Shown: positions 51,689 to 60,318 of the stretch, in pieces
How the letters are laid out: every line of letters starts with the position of its first letter
Position numbering within the stretch: position 1 is the stretch's first letter
From: Fictibacillus phosphorivorans
GTDB taxonomy: Bacteria > Bacillota > Bacilli > Bacillales > Fictibacillaceae
Length of the DNA stretch: 64,000 nucleotides
Direction: 5' to 3'
Assembly: GCF_001619875.1 (NCBI RefSeq)
Contig: NZ_LRFC01000034.1
Coordinates: 166,956 to 230,955, forward strand
Made by a program: the position numbers and the translations under genes
Notes under the pieces: generated by a model
What the model saw: the letters and a program-made list of their open reading frames with translations, nothing else
Database searches by the model: none
What the model was told of the DNA's origin: nothing

Positions 51689-52396
51689 ATGAGTATTCTG
51701 CAATTAAAAGATGTAAACACATTTTACGGTGGTATTCATGCGCTAAAAGGAATTAGCATCTCTGTTGAAAAAGGGGAAATCGTTACATTAATCGGGTCTA
51801 ACGGTGCAGGGAAATCCACAACACTAAAAACCATCAGCGGTCAGGTTCTTCCGAAAACAGGTTCAGTTTTCTATGAAGGTAAAGATATCTCTAAACAGCC
51901 TGCTCATCTTACAGCTCAAACAGGAATTGCCCACGTTCCTGAAGGCAGAAGAATTTTTCCGAAGTTAACGGTAAAAGAAAATCTTGAGATGGGTGCGTTT
52001 GTTGTAAAAGATAAGAAAGTCATTAAAGAAAGAATGGAGCAGGTCTTTAACTACTTTCCAAGATTAAAAGAGCGTTTATCTCAAAAGGGAGGAACAATGA
52101 GCGGTGGTGAGCAGCAGATGCTTGCTATGGGTCGAGCGCTCATGTCCAAGCCTCGTCTTTTGCTGCTGGATGAACCTTCAATGGGTTTAGCTCCTGTAAT
52201 TGTGGAGCAAATCTTTGATATTATCAGTGACTTAAATAAAGAGGGCATGACGATTCTTCTAGTGGAACAAAATGCATTTCAAGCACTGCAGATTGCTCAT
52301 CGTGGTTATGTCCTTCAAACGGGTGAAATCGTGATGGCAGGTCATGGTCAAGAACTCATTACAAACGAGTCTGTTCGAGAGGCATATCTGGCTTAA
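51689..52396 (+). CDS. livF: Branched-chain amino acid ABC transporter ATPase
   Basis: The 235-aa ATPase has Walker A GSNGAGKST, signature MSGGEQQMLAMGRALM and Walker B LLLLDEPSMGLAP. It is the last gene of livJHMGF. AAGGAGGAAAACG precedes the ATG. Confidence 0.92.
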   Translation: MSILQLKDVNTFYGGIHALKGISISVEKGEIVTLIGSNGAGKSTTLKTISGQVLPKTGSVFYEGKDISKQPAHLTAQTGIAHVPEGRRIFPKLTVKENLEMGAFVVKDKKVIKERMEQVFNYFPRLKERLSQKGGTMSGGEQQMLAMGRALMSKPRLLLLDEPSMGLAPVIVEQIFDIISDLNKEGMTILLVEQNAFQALQIAHRGYVLQTGEIVMAGHGQELITNESVREAYLA

Positions 52397-52431
52397 ACAG
52401 AATTTTTCGTGAGCTCGGTCGTCTGGGTAGC

Positions 52432-52480
52432 AGTTGATTTCCGTTCCAGATGCTCGCTTTCCGCGGGGCAGGCGGTGAGT
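52432..52480 (+). repeat. 130-bp element, copy 4 (truncated)
   Basis: Only the left arm is present (AGTTGATTTCC to GGCAGGCGGTGAG), then the sequence diverges. It lies between the livF stop and the operon terminator, so it would be in the 3' end of the liv mRNA. Confidence 0.75.
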
Positions 52481-52556
52481 CTCCTGTCGCTTTGCGCCAT
52501 TCCAACAACTTTCAAAACAATTATTTTTTATTCAACAGCATAATAACTGATTAAAT

Positions 52557-52590
52557 AAAACCGGGTTTAACCAGCCTGGTTTTATTTTTG
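52557..52590 (+). terminator. Terminator of livJHMGF
   Basis: AAAACCGGG-TTTAACCAG-CCTGGTTTT is followed by ATTTTTG, 160 nt after the livF stop. Confidence 0.75.
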
Positions 52591-52645
52591 TATGATTTTA
52601 TTAGGGATTATTGCTTTTGGTTTTTTTAATTCTCATCATTTGCAT

Positions 52646-52885
52646 GTTGATTGGAGTGCAAGGTGGGACAGGCGGGCAGCCCGAAAAGTTGAAGTGGCTC
52701 GTTTAGCCCCGACAAGCAAAAGGTTAATGGATTTGAAGGCGCACTTTGCCTGCTGAGCCATTTAACTTTTGACCTCGAGGGGCTAGCCACTGCAACTAGA
52801 CAGGTGAGAAACTTAAAAGTGAAACGTACAAAGTGGCTCACCGCCTGCCCCGCGGAAAGCGAACCGCCTGGAGCGGAAATCAACT
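52646..52885. repeat. 130-bp element, copy 5 (reversed, interrupted)
   Basis: Runs from GTTGATT to AATCAACT in the reverse orientation but is 240 bp long because another element lies inside. It also lacks the CGAGACTCCTGCA segment of copy 3. The 600-nt gap 52397-52994 holds no gene. Confidence 0.8.
52687..52797. mobile_element. Second MITE-like element nested in copy 5
   Basis: A 111-bp imperfect inverted repeat with ends AGTTGAAGTGGCT and (reversed) AGTTGCAGTGGCT. Inner arms include AGCCCC and AAAGTTAA/AAAGGTTAA. Host sequence resumes as CAGGTGAGA after the host's GGCGGGCAG, so CAG flanks both sides as a possible 3-bp target duplication. No transposase is encoded. Confidence 0.65.
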
Positions 52886-52994
52886 ACTTTCAAAAGCCAA
52901 CAATGTATACGAAAAAGGATTATGTGTATATTGTCCCTTTATTATTGGATGAAATTGTTATACCTTTAAGGGTAAGAGGAAAGGGGTATGATTG

Positions 52995-53465
52995 ATGATT
53001 AAAGTACTCTTTGTATGCTTGGGCAACATATGCCGATCCCCAATGGCAGAAGCTATTTTTCGGGATATTGTAAAAAGAGAAGGACTATCGGAATTTATTT
53101 CAATTGATTCTGCTGGAACAGGAAACTGGCATGTTGGTGAACCACCTCATAAAGGAACAAGGAACATTTTAAAAGAAAATCAGATCTCATATGAAGGTCA
53201 AACAGCTCGTCAGGTTAAGACAAATGATCTTACTCAATTTGATTATATTATTGGTATGGACGCTGAAAACATCGGCAATATGCATAAGATGGCTGCGCAA
53301 TCAAAGACAGGGATGATCGCAAGACTTTTGGACTTTGTACCCGAAAATGAGTATGAAGATATTCCAGATCCGTATTTTACGGGTAACTTTCAAGAGGTTT
53401 ATGATCTTGTAACAGCAGGTTGTGAAAGGTTATTCATTGAAATAAAAAATAGAGAGTCATTATAA
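52995..53465 (+). CDS. yfkJ: Low-molecular-weight protein-tyrosine phosphatase
   Basis: The 156-aa enzyme has the P-loop VCLGNICRSP (Cys8, Arg14) and the general acid in IPDPYF. Start ATG 52995 is 8 nt from AAAGGGG and gives the YfkJ length; TTG 52992 is an alternative. It removes phosphate from phosphotyrosine proteins. In B. subtilis yfkJ is grouped with yfkH, as it nearly is here. Confidence 0.88.
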   Translation: MIKVLFVCLGNICRSPMAEAIFRDIVKREGLSEFISIDSAGTGNWHVGEPPHKGTRNILKENQISYEGQTARQVKTNDLTQFDYIIGMDAENIGNMHKMAAQSKTGMIARLLDFVPENEYEDIPDPYFTGNFQEVYDLVTAGCERLFIEIKNRESL

Positions 53466-53480
53466 AAAAGGGGAAATGAA

Positions 53481-53906
53481 ATGGGAGAGATCAGGCAGTT
53501 ATCTGCAGAACACGAAGTGCGTGAAGCGTTTTCTGTAATGAATCAGCTTCGGACACATCTTTCAGAGGACTTATTTTATGAATTGTTTCTTCAAATGGAG
53601 AAAGAAGGCTATACGTTATTTGCAAATTTTAATGAAGGTAAGGTTGTCGCATTAGCCGGGTTTGCCATTCTTACAAATCTCTATGATGGGAAACATGTTT
53701 ATTTGTATGATCTCATTACAGACTCAAAAGAACGATCTAAAGGGTATGGTGAAGAACTGCTTGCCTTTTTAGAATCCTTTGCGCTCCAGAATAATTGCAA
53801 TTGTGTTGCGTTAAGTTCTAATGTTAACCGAGTGGATGCTCATCGTTTCTATGAAGAAAAAATGCATTATGAAAAGCCGAGTTATGTGTTTAAAAAAAGA
53901 TTTTAG
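53481..53906 (+). CDS. GNAT family N-acetyltransferase
   Basis: The 141-aa protein has the GNAT acetyl-CoA loop in the form ERSKGYGEELLAFLESFA and the closing VDAHRFYEEKMHYEKPSYVFKK. AAAGGGGAAATGAA precedes the ATG. It is 15 nt after yfkJ, probably one transcript. Substrate unknown. Confidence 0.82.
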   Translation: MGEIRQLSAEHEVREAFSVMNQLRTHLSEDLFYELFLQMEKEGYTLFANFNEGKVVALAGFAILTNLYDGKHVYLYDLITDSKERSKGYGEELLAFLESFALQNNCNCVALSSNVNRVDAHRFYEEKMHYEKPSYVFKKRF

Positions 53907-53915
53907 AATAATAAA

Positions 53916-53965
53916 AAAGCTGGTCCAAGATGATCGTAGATCAACTTGAACCAGCTTTCTTTACG
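53916..53965. terminator. Shared terminator, GNAT gene and GlsB-like gene
   Basis: AAAGCTGGT(C/T)CAAG and its complement form a long stem with T-rich ends on both strands. Confidence 0.8.
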
Positions 53966-53997
53966 AATGGATTATGTGTTATAGATACTTATACTTA

Positions 53998-54252
53998 TTA
54001 TGCACGGCTACGCATGCTGCGCATGATAAAGCTTACGATAAGTACGACTACGATTGCACCGATAATAGCTGGAATGATTGCAAATCCTGCTACCGTTGGT
54101 CCCCAGTCACCTAACAATAATCCACCTAACCATGCACCAACAAAACCTGCGATGATATTCCCGATGATTCCGCCTGGTACGTCACGTCCTGTTAAAAGAC
54201 CTGCTAACCAACCGATGATTCCTCCAATTATAAGTGCCCATAATAAACTCAT
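53998..54252 (-). CDS. GlsB/YeaQ/YmgE family membrane protein
   Basis: The 84-aa Gly-rich protein has three helices and the family pattern IIGGIIGWLAGLLTGRDVPG, then GNIIAGFVGAWLGG. Family members are general-stress proteins; B. subtilis YwzA is the likely equivalent. AAAGGAGG precedes the ATG. The SigB promoter at 54304 supports stress control. Confidence 0.88.
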   Translation of the reverse strand: MSLLWALIIGGIIGWLAGLLTGRDVPGGIIGNIIAGFVGAWLGGLLLGDWGPTVAGFAIIPAIIGAIVVVLIVSFIMRSMRSRA

Positions 54253-54303
54253 GTAAAATTCCTCCTTTTTTTTTGTGTGTTGTAATATGGAATTATTCTT
54301 AAG

Positions 54304-54328
54304 TTACCCATTATAAAAAATTATAAAC
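54304..54328 (-). promoter_or_regulatory. SigB promoter of the GlsB-like gene
   Basis: On the minus strand GTTTAT, a 13-nt spacer and GGGTAA match the SigB consensus GTTTAA-N12-14-GGGTAT with one mismatch in each box. Confidence 0.65.
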
Positions 54329-54342
54329 TTATCCTAAAAAAA

Positions 54343-54369
54343 GTTTTTATCCCCCCTATGAAAGGGAAT
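54343..54369 (+). promoter_or_regulatory. SigB-like promoter of yfkH
   Basis: GTTTTT (54343-54348), a 15-nt spacer and GGGAAT (54364-54369), back to back with the SigB site on the other strand. B. subtilis yfkH is in a SigB-dependent group as I recall. Confidence 0.45.
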
Positions 54370-54410
54370 GATAAAGGAACTAAACAATAACGTTAGGGGT
54401 GAGAGGAACA

Positions 54411-55286
54411 TTGACTTTATGGCACATTCTTAAAAATATGAAAGCTAAATCATTTGGAATCGAGTTCATGCATGGTTTTCAAAGAGGAGACGTAACTGGG
54501 CTTGCCGCTCAGCTTGCCTATTATTTTTTGCTCTCCCTTTTTCCTTTTCTAATCTTCCTATTAACGTTAGGTGCTTTCTTTATAGAACCAGATGAAGCAC
54601 TAAATCTTCTTGAACATTTTGTACCGGCAGAAGCCATGGACTCTGTACGAGAAAACTTACTTGCCGTACTAGAAGGAAGAAGCGGAGGACTTTTATCGAT
54701 AGGAATCTTGGCTACTATCTGGTCTGCATCTAATGCGATCAATGCTGTGATCAAGACACTTAATGAAGCATATGGGGTAGAAGAATGCCGAAGTTTTATT
54801 AAAACAAGACTGTTAGCCATTTTTTTAACGTTTGGAGTAATCTTTGCTTTTATCGTTGCATTGGTTTTTCCGGTTTTCGGTAAGATGCTTGGAAATGCTG
54901 CTTTTTCTTACTTAGGATTAAGCGAGGAGTTTTTACAGATATGGGGAGTATTGAGATGGTTGATTAGCTTTTTCCTTATTTCTACCGTTGTTTCTGTTCT
55001 TTATTATCTTGCTCCATGCAAAAAACTAAAATACAGCGAGATTTGGTACGGTTCACTTGTTGCTACGTTTTTATGGCAAATTGTATCATTAGGTTTTGCT
55101 TTTTATGTTGATCATTTTGGTAATTATACAGCTACTTATGGAAGTATCGGTGCCATTATTGTTTTAATGCTGTGGTTTTATTTGACAGGTATCGTCTTAC
55201 TATCAGGTGGTGTGCTTAATGCAACCTTTCATAAATATAAGATTGATTTTGCCAAGAAAAGGGGCTTGTTAAAGGCGGAATCCTAG
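54411..55286 (+). CDS. yfkH: YihY/BrkB-family membrane protein
   Basis: I choose TTG 54411, downstream of AGGGGTGAGAGG; GTG 54399 is in frame but overlaps that site. The 291-aa product has about six helices and the family's GLAAQLAYYFLLSLFPFLIF and LPYYLAP-like LYYLAPCKKLKYSEIWYGS. Once called a ribonuclease, it is now seen as a membrane protein of unknown role. Position near yfkJ supports the name. Confidence 0.82.
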   Translation: MTLWHILKNMKAKSFGIEFMHGFQRGDVTGLAAQLAYYFLLSLFPFLIFLLTLGAFFIEPDEALNLLEHFVPAEAMDSVRENLLAVLEGRSGGLLSIGILATIWSASNAINAVIKTLNEAYGVEECRSFIKTRLLAIFLTFGVIFAFIVALVFPVFGKMLGNAAFSYLGLSEEFLQIWGVLRWLISFFLISTVVSVLYYLAPCKKLKYSEIWYGSLVATFLWQIVSLGFAFYVDHFGNYTATYGSIGAIIVLMLWFYLTGIVLLSGGVLNATFHKYKIDFAKKRGLLKAES

Positions 55287-55327
55287 GACATGCTAATAAT
55301 ACCTTATCGTGAGGAGGTATTATTGAT

Positions 55328-55429
55328 ATGGGAAAAAGCAACAAACAGACCCACAACAATAAGAACAACAAAAATGACAGTCAGCACAAAACGAGCAAAT
55401 CTTCGAACAAGAAAAATGACTTTCATTAA
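55328..55429 (+). CDS. Small Asn/Lys-rich peptide, 33 aa
   Basis: GAGGAGG lies 10 nt before ATG 55328, the frame ends at TAA 55427-55429 and a terminator follows. The product is almost only N, K, S, Q, T, H and D (MGKSNKQTHNNKNN and so on), very hydrophilic, like small spore or cold/stress peptides in Bacillus. No family assigned. Confidence 0.6.
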   Translation: MGKSNKQTHNNKNNKNDSQHKTSKSSNKKNDFH

Positions 55430-55447
55430 TCTAAGCGAGTGGTTAGA

Positions 55448-55477
55448 AAGCTGTCCTATACAGGGCGGCTTTTTTTA
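55448..55477 (+). terminator. Terminator after the 33-aa gene
   Basis: AAGCTGTCCT-ATAC-AGGGCGGCTT with G-U pairs is followed by TTTTT. Confidence 0.75.
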
Positions 55478-55679
55478 TGCAGATGTGCCTAACAGGCCAC
55501 TTCGGAATGATGGACCAACACGTTTGTGAACCCATGTATTTTTCCCATGAAACCACAGATCTACATACAACAAAAAGCACATGTTTTTGACGGTTTTACG
55601 AAAAGTTTAATGGGGATTCATACATGTGTTATAATGTTTCTCGTTATGCTTGAACGAATAGAAAGGGAGGGCGATAAGG

Positions 55680-56276
55680 ATGGAAGAACTTATTCTCTCA
55701 TTTATTGAGTTTTTAAAACAATATTCTTATTTAGGATTAATTATTGCACTTACATTTGAATTTGTCCCAGCAGAGCTTGTTTTGCCGCTCGCAGGGTTTT
55801 GGGTATATGAAGGTGATATGAACTATTGGCTTGCTGTCATAGCTGGAACAGTTGGAGGCACATTGGGACCTCTGACCCTCTATGCATTAGGACGATATGG
55901 CGGCAGACCGTTTTTGATCAAATACGGTAAATATGTGTTTATAAAAGAAAAAGAAATCGATGCGGCAGACCGCTTTTTTAATAAGTATGGTGCAGGGGTA
56001 GCTTTTTTTGGTCGCTTTTTACCAGGTGTCAGAACAACGATTTCCGTTCCATGTGGCATGGCTAAAATGAATGTATGGGTCTTTTCAATCTATACGTTTA
56101 TCGCCATGTTCCCAATCACAGCATTCTACATCTATCTTGGGAAACAGTTCGGACCTCAGTGGAAAGATGTTGGAGCAAAGGCGGAGGAATATATGCTGCC
56201 GGTCGCTGGGATTATTGTTGTAGCAATCGTTTTATTCTTTGTAGTCAAGAAGACACGTAAAAAAACAACAGCTTAA
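55680..56276 (+). CDS. DedA family membrane protein
   Basis: The 198-aa protein has the DedA (VTT-domain) pattern: LTFEFVPAELVLPLAGF, then FFGRFLPGVRTTISVPCGMAKM, with about five hydrophobic segments. Some DedA proteins are lipid flippases (undecaprenyl phosphate or phosphatidylethanolamine). GGGAGGGCGATAAGG precedes the ATG. A TATAAT near 55631 may be its -10. Confidence 0.85.
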   Translation: MEELILSFIEFLKQYSYLGLIIALTFEFVPAELVLPLAGFWVYEGDMNYWLAVIAGTVGGTLGPLTLYALGRYGGRPFLIKYGKYVFIKEKEIDAADRFFNKYGAGVAFFGRFLPGVRTTISVPCGMAKMNVWVFSIYTFIAMFPITAFYIYLGKQFGPQWKDVGAKAEEYMLPVAGIIVVAIVLFFVVKKTRKKTTA

Positions 56277-56396
56277 AATATAGATATTTACAGGAGAAAT
56301 TTTGTGTCTTTTACCTGTATCTCCTTAAGAGCTTGGCGTGTTACACTAAAAAGGCACTTATGGGAATTTCTTTGAAAAAGGCAGGAGAAAGGCAGT

Positions 56397-56846
56397 ATGA
56401 AAAAAAAAGTCAGAGTGATGTTCAGTATTTTTGGGGCGCTTCTTTTTATCGTTTATTTTGCCGTTCTTATTAAAGCCACGCTTTTCTCCTTTAACGAATA
56501 TGTGTATGGAAAATCAGCTAACCTTGTCTTGTTCGATAGCATAAGGCTGATGTGGAGAAGTCATGATTATTGGCTAATTTTTAAGAACATTATCGGTAAT
56601 GTAATCCTGTTTTTGCCTTTTGGTCTATTGCTCCCTTTGATATTCCGAGTATTTAATTCTTGGCGGTTCATGTTTGTACTTGGTTTTGGTACTAGCTTTT
56701 TGATTGAAATATTGCAATATGAATATGCAAAACGCATCTTTGATATCGATGACATTCTACTGAATGGAATAGGTGCAATGACAGGGCTATTTGTTTATAA
56801 ATTTTTGGCGTTAATGTTTCGATTGATCGAACGAGCATTCAGATAA
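56397..56846 (+). CDS. VanZ family membrane protein
   Basis: The 149-aa protein has about four helices and VanZ-like features: NIIGNVILFLPFGLLLPLIF and EILQYEYAKRIFDIDDILLNGIGA. VanZ is linked to teicoplanin tolerance in enterococci; most homologues have no known role. GCAGGAGAAAGGCAGT precedes the ATG. Confidence 0.85.
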   Translation: MKKKVRVMFSIFGALLFIVYFAVLIKATLFSFNEYVYGKSANLVLFDSIRLMWRSHDYWLIFKNIIGNVILFLPFGLLLPLIFRVFNSWRFMFVLGFGTSFLIEILQYEYAKRIFDIDDILLNGIGAMTGLFVYKFLALMFRLIERAFR

Positions 56847-56853
56847 ATAATTA

Positions 56854-56880
56854 AAAACCGGGCAGCCGCCCGGTTTTTTT
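56854..56880 (+). terminator. Terminator of the VanZ-like gene
   Basis: AAACCGGGC-AGCC-GCCCGGTTT is followed by TTTTG. Confidence 0.88.
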
Positions 56881-56886
56881 GTTCAC

Positions 56887-57339
56887 TTATTTTGTTTCTT
56901 TTCCTAACACACGGTTAACACGCTTTGTAAGCATCTTCATTCCGTCTCCGCCAGCTTGATAATGACGAAGCTTTCCTTCTGCATCAAATACGTAATATGC
57001 AGGTACATACTCGTTTTCAAAGGCATCTGTTAACGCATGATCATTATCAACAAAGATCGGCTGTTTGATATCGTGTTCGGCTGCTACTTCTTTAATTTGG
57101 TTAAGATCCAAGTCTTTTTCAGAACGAGGCATGTGAACAGCGATGACATTCAGCTCATCTTTGTAGTCATCACGAAATTGATTGATGTTAGGCATCGCTT
57201 CCTTACATAACCCGCAGCTTACTGACCAAAAGTGAATAAGAGTGGGCTTATCCCCAATAAGATCGCTTTTCGATACTTCTCCATTGATCCACTCTGTTGC
57301 ACCGCTAAGTTCCGGCATATCTGAACGTAATCTCATCAT
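56887..57339 (-). CDS. TlpA-like thioredoxin-fold protein, cytosolic
   Basis: The 150-aa protein has the redox motif SCGLC (Cys42, Cys45) and the cis-Pro segment YVPAYYVFD. Unlike ResA or StoA it has no signal peptide or membrane anchor, so it should act in the cytosol. GGAGTAG precedes ATGATG. Family role is disulfide exchange; the partner is unknown. Confidence 0.82.
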   Translation of the reverse strand: MMRLRSDMPELSGATEWINGEVSKSDLIGDKPTLIHFWSVSCGLCKEAMPNINQFRDDYKDELNVIAVHMPRSEKDLDLNQIKEVAAEHDIKQPIFVDNDHALTDAFENEYVPAYYVFDAEGKLRHYQAGGDGMKMLTKRVNRVLGKETK

Positions 57340-57448
57340 AACAATCTACTCCTTATTTTGCATACTCTAATTCTAGTTTAAAGAATGTTCAACTAAAGTC
57401 AAAATTCCTGCTTTTTATTATATGGAGTAATAAGAAAAAAAATATATT

Positions 57449-58627
57449 TTACGCAGATTTAGAGGACAGAGCGGTCTGTGGCTTGTTCTTCATGAAAAGA
57501 ATCGGTAAACAAAGAATAAATAGCATACCGCAAATTGCAAAAACAAAAGCTCCGCCTTTAAACCAGCTGATGAAACTTCCACCGATCAATGGACCTGCCA
57601 TACTTCCTATGCTGAAACTGATTCCAGCTAAAATATTTCCTGCTGGAAGATAATATTTAGGCAGCAAATCGCTCATGTAGGCAATGCCGAGTGAAAACAT
57701 GGAGCCGACAAACATTCCTGATAAAAAGAATAAAGAGATAAGGATCCAAAAGCTATTCATACTCCAGTAGGTCGCTAAAAATGATAAAAAACCGGATACA
57801 AAAGAAAAGATTAGGATCGGCTTTCGTCCCCATTTGTCACTTAATATGCCTAAAGGCAGTTGAAAAACAAGGCTTCCAAGCACAAATGCCGGCAAGAGTA
57901 CGGCCACCCAATCAAGGCTGATTCCGTTTCGAAGAGCAAAGACAGGGAAAGAGCCATGCAGTGTAGCTTCTAAAAAGCCATAAGCAAATGGCGGAAGCAA
58001 AGAAACCCAAGCAAGTTTGAACACATGTTTATAACGGTCAATCGCTGTTGCACCTGCAGTACGTGCTGATTCTGCCTCTGGTCTTTCATTACGAATGGTT
58101 GTCATTAAGACAAATGAAATCAAACAAAGGCCAGCTGCGAGCCAAAATGGAAGGTTCTCATTGATCTCTAGCATTTTTGTCATAAGTGGTCCGATTCCAA
58201 ATCCAGCTCCAAATGCAATTCCGTACAGAGAAATGTTGCGCCCTCTCTTATTTTCAGGACTGTTTGATGTAATCCATGTTTGAGTAGAAAAATGGAGCAT
58301 ATGATCGCCAATACCGATCAGTAATCTTAACACAAACCAAAACCAAAATACTTTCCATACAGGAAACATAGCAAAACACAGAATGACGGCTAGAAGTCCT
58401 GCAAGGATGAGCGGTTTATAGCCAAATTTTCTAAGCGGCTTCTCAATAAAGGGAGAAGCAATCAGAATCCCGATATAAAGTGCGGTTGCGTGGAAGCCGT
58501 TTAGAGAAGCTGAAGTTCCCCCTTGTTCAAAAATAACTGCGATCAAAGGAAGTAACATGCCTTGTGCGAAACCAGAAATAAAAACGATGCTGACTAAGAC
58601 TGAGAATCTGTACGTTGAAAGCTGCAT
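57449..58627 (-). CDS. yfkF: MFS transporter (YfkF-like)
   Basis: ATG 58627 (MQLSTYRFSV) is 7-8 nt after AAAAGGGG; a TTG at 58645 would include that site. The 392-aa protein has 12 helices and the MFS loop motif GILSDKWGRKPI. Length and position next to yfkD match B. subtilis YfkF. Substrate unknown. Confidence 0.8.
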   Translation of the reverse strand: MQLSTYRFSVLVSIVFISGFAQGMLLPLIAVIFEQGGTSASLNGFHATALYIGILIASPFIEKPLRKFGYKPLILAGLLAVILCFAMFPVWKVFWFWFVLRLLIGIGDHMLHFSTQTWITSNSPENKRGRNISLYGIAFGAGFGIGPLMTKMLEINENLPFWLAAGLCLISFVLMTTIRNERPEAESARTAGATAIDRYKHVFKLAWVSLLPPFAYGFLEATLHGSFPVFALRNGISLDWVAVLLPAFVLGSLVFQLPLGILSDKWGRKPILIFSFVSGFLSFLATYWSMNSFWILISLFFLSGMFVGSMFSLGIAYMSDLLPKYYLPAGNILAGISFSIGSMAGPLIGGSFISWFKGGAFVFAICGMLFILCLPILFMKNKPQTALSSKSA

Positions 58628-58719
58628 TGAGCATCCCCTTTTCAAAACAAACTAAAACCATTGTACAATGGAATTTGTAAAAAGTTGAGTATTAACTTAT
58701 ATAGAGGAGATGCGTAAAT

Positions 58720-59103
58720 TTGGAATTTAAGATGACCGATAAAGGTTTTGAGACTTCTGTAGAATATGGAACGCTTCAGATCAGCGGTGATGCGGAGTAT
58801 GGATATAGACCGTTCAAATTACTCGTTTCTTCTGTAGCTGTTTGCAGCGGCGGAGTTTTACGGAAAGTTCTTGAACGTATGAGAATGCCGTATGATGACA
58901 TCAGCGTACAAGCTAAAGTGACAAGAGTGGAAGACGAAGCAAACAGAGTTTCTGATATTCATCTTCACTTTGTGATAAAGGGAGTCGAGCTCTCTCAAGA
59001 AAAAGTTGAAAAAGCAATAAAAGTAACGAGAAAGAATTGTTCCATGGTTCAATCTGTTAAAGACAGCATAAACATCACAGAAAGCTTCGAAATTGTAGCA
59101 TAA
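58720..59103 (+). CDS. OsmC family protein
   Basis: The start is TTG 58720, 9 nt after GAGGAGA. The 127-aa product has the OsmC pattern YRPFKLLVSSVAVCSGGVLRKV with one Cys (about 46) and a second in KNCSMVQSV (about 108), the two redox Cys positions of OsmC/Ohr peroxidases. It probably reduces organic hydroperoxides. Divergent from the MFS gene. Confidence 0.82.
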   Translation: MEFKMTDKGFETSVEYGTLQISGDAEYGYRPFKLLVSSVAVCSGGVLRKVLERMRMPYDDISVQAKVTRVEDEANRVSDIHLHFVIKGVELSQEKVEKAIKVTRKNCSMVQSVKDSINITESFEIVA

Positions 59104-59113
59104 ATAAAGGCAG

Positions 59114-59149
59114 CACCTCGGTTCTTACTGAATCGAGGTGTTTTATTTT
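59114..59149 (+). terminator. Terminator of the OsmC gene
   Basis: CACCTCGGTTC-TTACT-GAATCGAGGTG is followed by TTTTATTTT. Confidence 0.85.
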
Positions 59150-59230
59150 CCAACAATACCCGAATAAATTGAGAGGTCCTGCATGGATAAATTTCAAGCG
59201 ATAGAAAAAAATAGGGTAAAGGAGGATGTT

Positions 59231-60079
59231 ATGAAAAGAAGAATTTTTATTATTATATTTGTAATGCTTTTTGTATTGACGAATACAGCGATTGCGGCAG
59301 AGAAAACAAAGCAGCAGCCAAAACAAAAGCCGGCAGAAAAAACAGAGAAAATAGAAAAAGCTGCTCCAAAAGCAGATATTAAAATGCCTAGCTCCGTTCT
59401 TAGTATATCTAAAGAAAACACATATCCGAACTCTGCACAGGATCTTCCGTACTTGGAGCCGAGCAAGTTAGCTAAAGCGATGCTTAAAACATCGGATGTA
59501 CCGATCACAAATCCAGATTTGATCCGATTGCTAAATGAGTCGAGCATCAATGCTTCAAAAGTAGCTTTTTGGTACCGTGCAAAAATTTACTTAGGTCAAT
59601 GGCCATTATCTTATCAGTCCACAGAGACTACGGTAAACTGGGAACATCAAAGAATAAACACGAACCGTTTAGATAATAGAGGTGCAAAATCTGTTGCTAA
59701 ACTTTACTACAACCAAACTGCTCATAAGAAAGTTAGCGGAGGACTGACTGCTTCAATTCCGAATAGTGAAGCAGTTCAAAAGATGATGCTGATCTCAGCA
59801 GCAGAAAAGTCCAAACTTCCATTGTCATTCCAAACAGCTGTAGGAGCAGGTACAAAGAAGTCGAATGTGTACCACGTGTCACCTAAACAAGTGGGGTACT
59901 TACACAGTTACGTTCCAGCAGTAAATGAACGGGGACGGGTTACGTATGGTGAAGTATACATTGTGTTAAAAGGCGGCAAAAGAGAGATCGTCATTCAAAA
60001 CGTAACGCAGCAGGGAATTGGTGCTTGGATCCCTGTTCAAGATCATGTATCGTTTAGCTTTCATACAAGTAATATGTAA
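59231..60079 (+). CDS. yfkD: YfkD family secreted protein
   Basis: I use ATG 59231 after AAAGGAGGATGTT, giving 282 aa with a signal peptide (cleavage near AIAA, about 23) and a Lys/Pro/Gln-rich linker to about 55. The conserved domain (WYRAKIYLGQWPLSYQSTET, then VTQQGIGAWIPVQDH) matches YfkD as I recall it. Function unknown. Confidence 0.85.
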   Translation: MKRRIFIIIFVMLFVLTNTAIAAEKTKQQPKQKPAEKTEKIEKAAPKADIKMPSSVLSISKENTYPNSAQDLPYLEPSKLAKAMLKTSDVPITNPDLIRLLNESSINASKVAFWYRAKIYLGQWPLSYQSTETTVNWEHQRINTNRLDNRGAKSVAKLYYNQTAHKKVSGGLTASIPNSEAVQKMMLISAAEKSKLPLSFQTAVGAGTKKSNVYHVSPKQVGYLHSYVPAVNERGRVTYGEVYIVLKGGKREIVIQNVTQQGIGAWIPVQDHVSFSFHTSNM

Positions 60080-60081
60080 AA

Positions 60082-60116
60082 AAGGACAACCTTTAATGGC
60101 TGTCCTTCTTTTTTGA
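60082..60116 (+). terminator. Terminator of yfkD
   Basis: AAGGACA...TGTCCTT with a 12-nt loop is followed by CTTTTTT. Confidence 0.75.
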
Positions 60117-60176
60117 ATCTTGTTTCAATTGTATATTAGGAGATACACGGTTATCTTCCTGAATGCTTCATTGAAT

Positions 60177-60307
60177 AGTTAATTGAAGTGTAAGATGCGA
60201 GACTCCTGGGGGATTAGCGGGACAGGTGAGACTCTTAACAGCGCAGAGCGCTAAGAGGGCTCACCGCACGCCTCCCGGAAAGCGAGCATCTGAAACGGAG
60301 ATTAACT
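60177..60307. repeat. 130-bp element, copy 6 (reversed, diverged)
   Basis: AGTTAATT...ATTAACT ends and GAGACTCCTGGGGG and CTCCCGGAAAGCGAGC arms are recognisable. The centre is different: CTCTTA...TAAGAG with AGCGC/GCGCT pairing. Confidence 0.75.
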
Positions 60308-60318
60308 TCTCGATAACC

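Noticed and set aside
52804..52995. 63-codon frame over the inverted-repeat element
   Set aside because: The same frame appears in other copies of the element as a by-product; no ribosome site.
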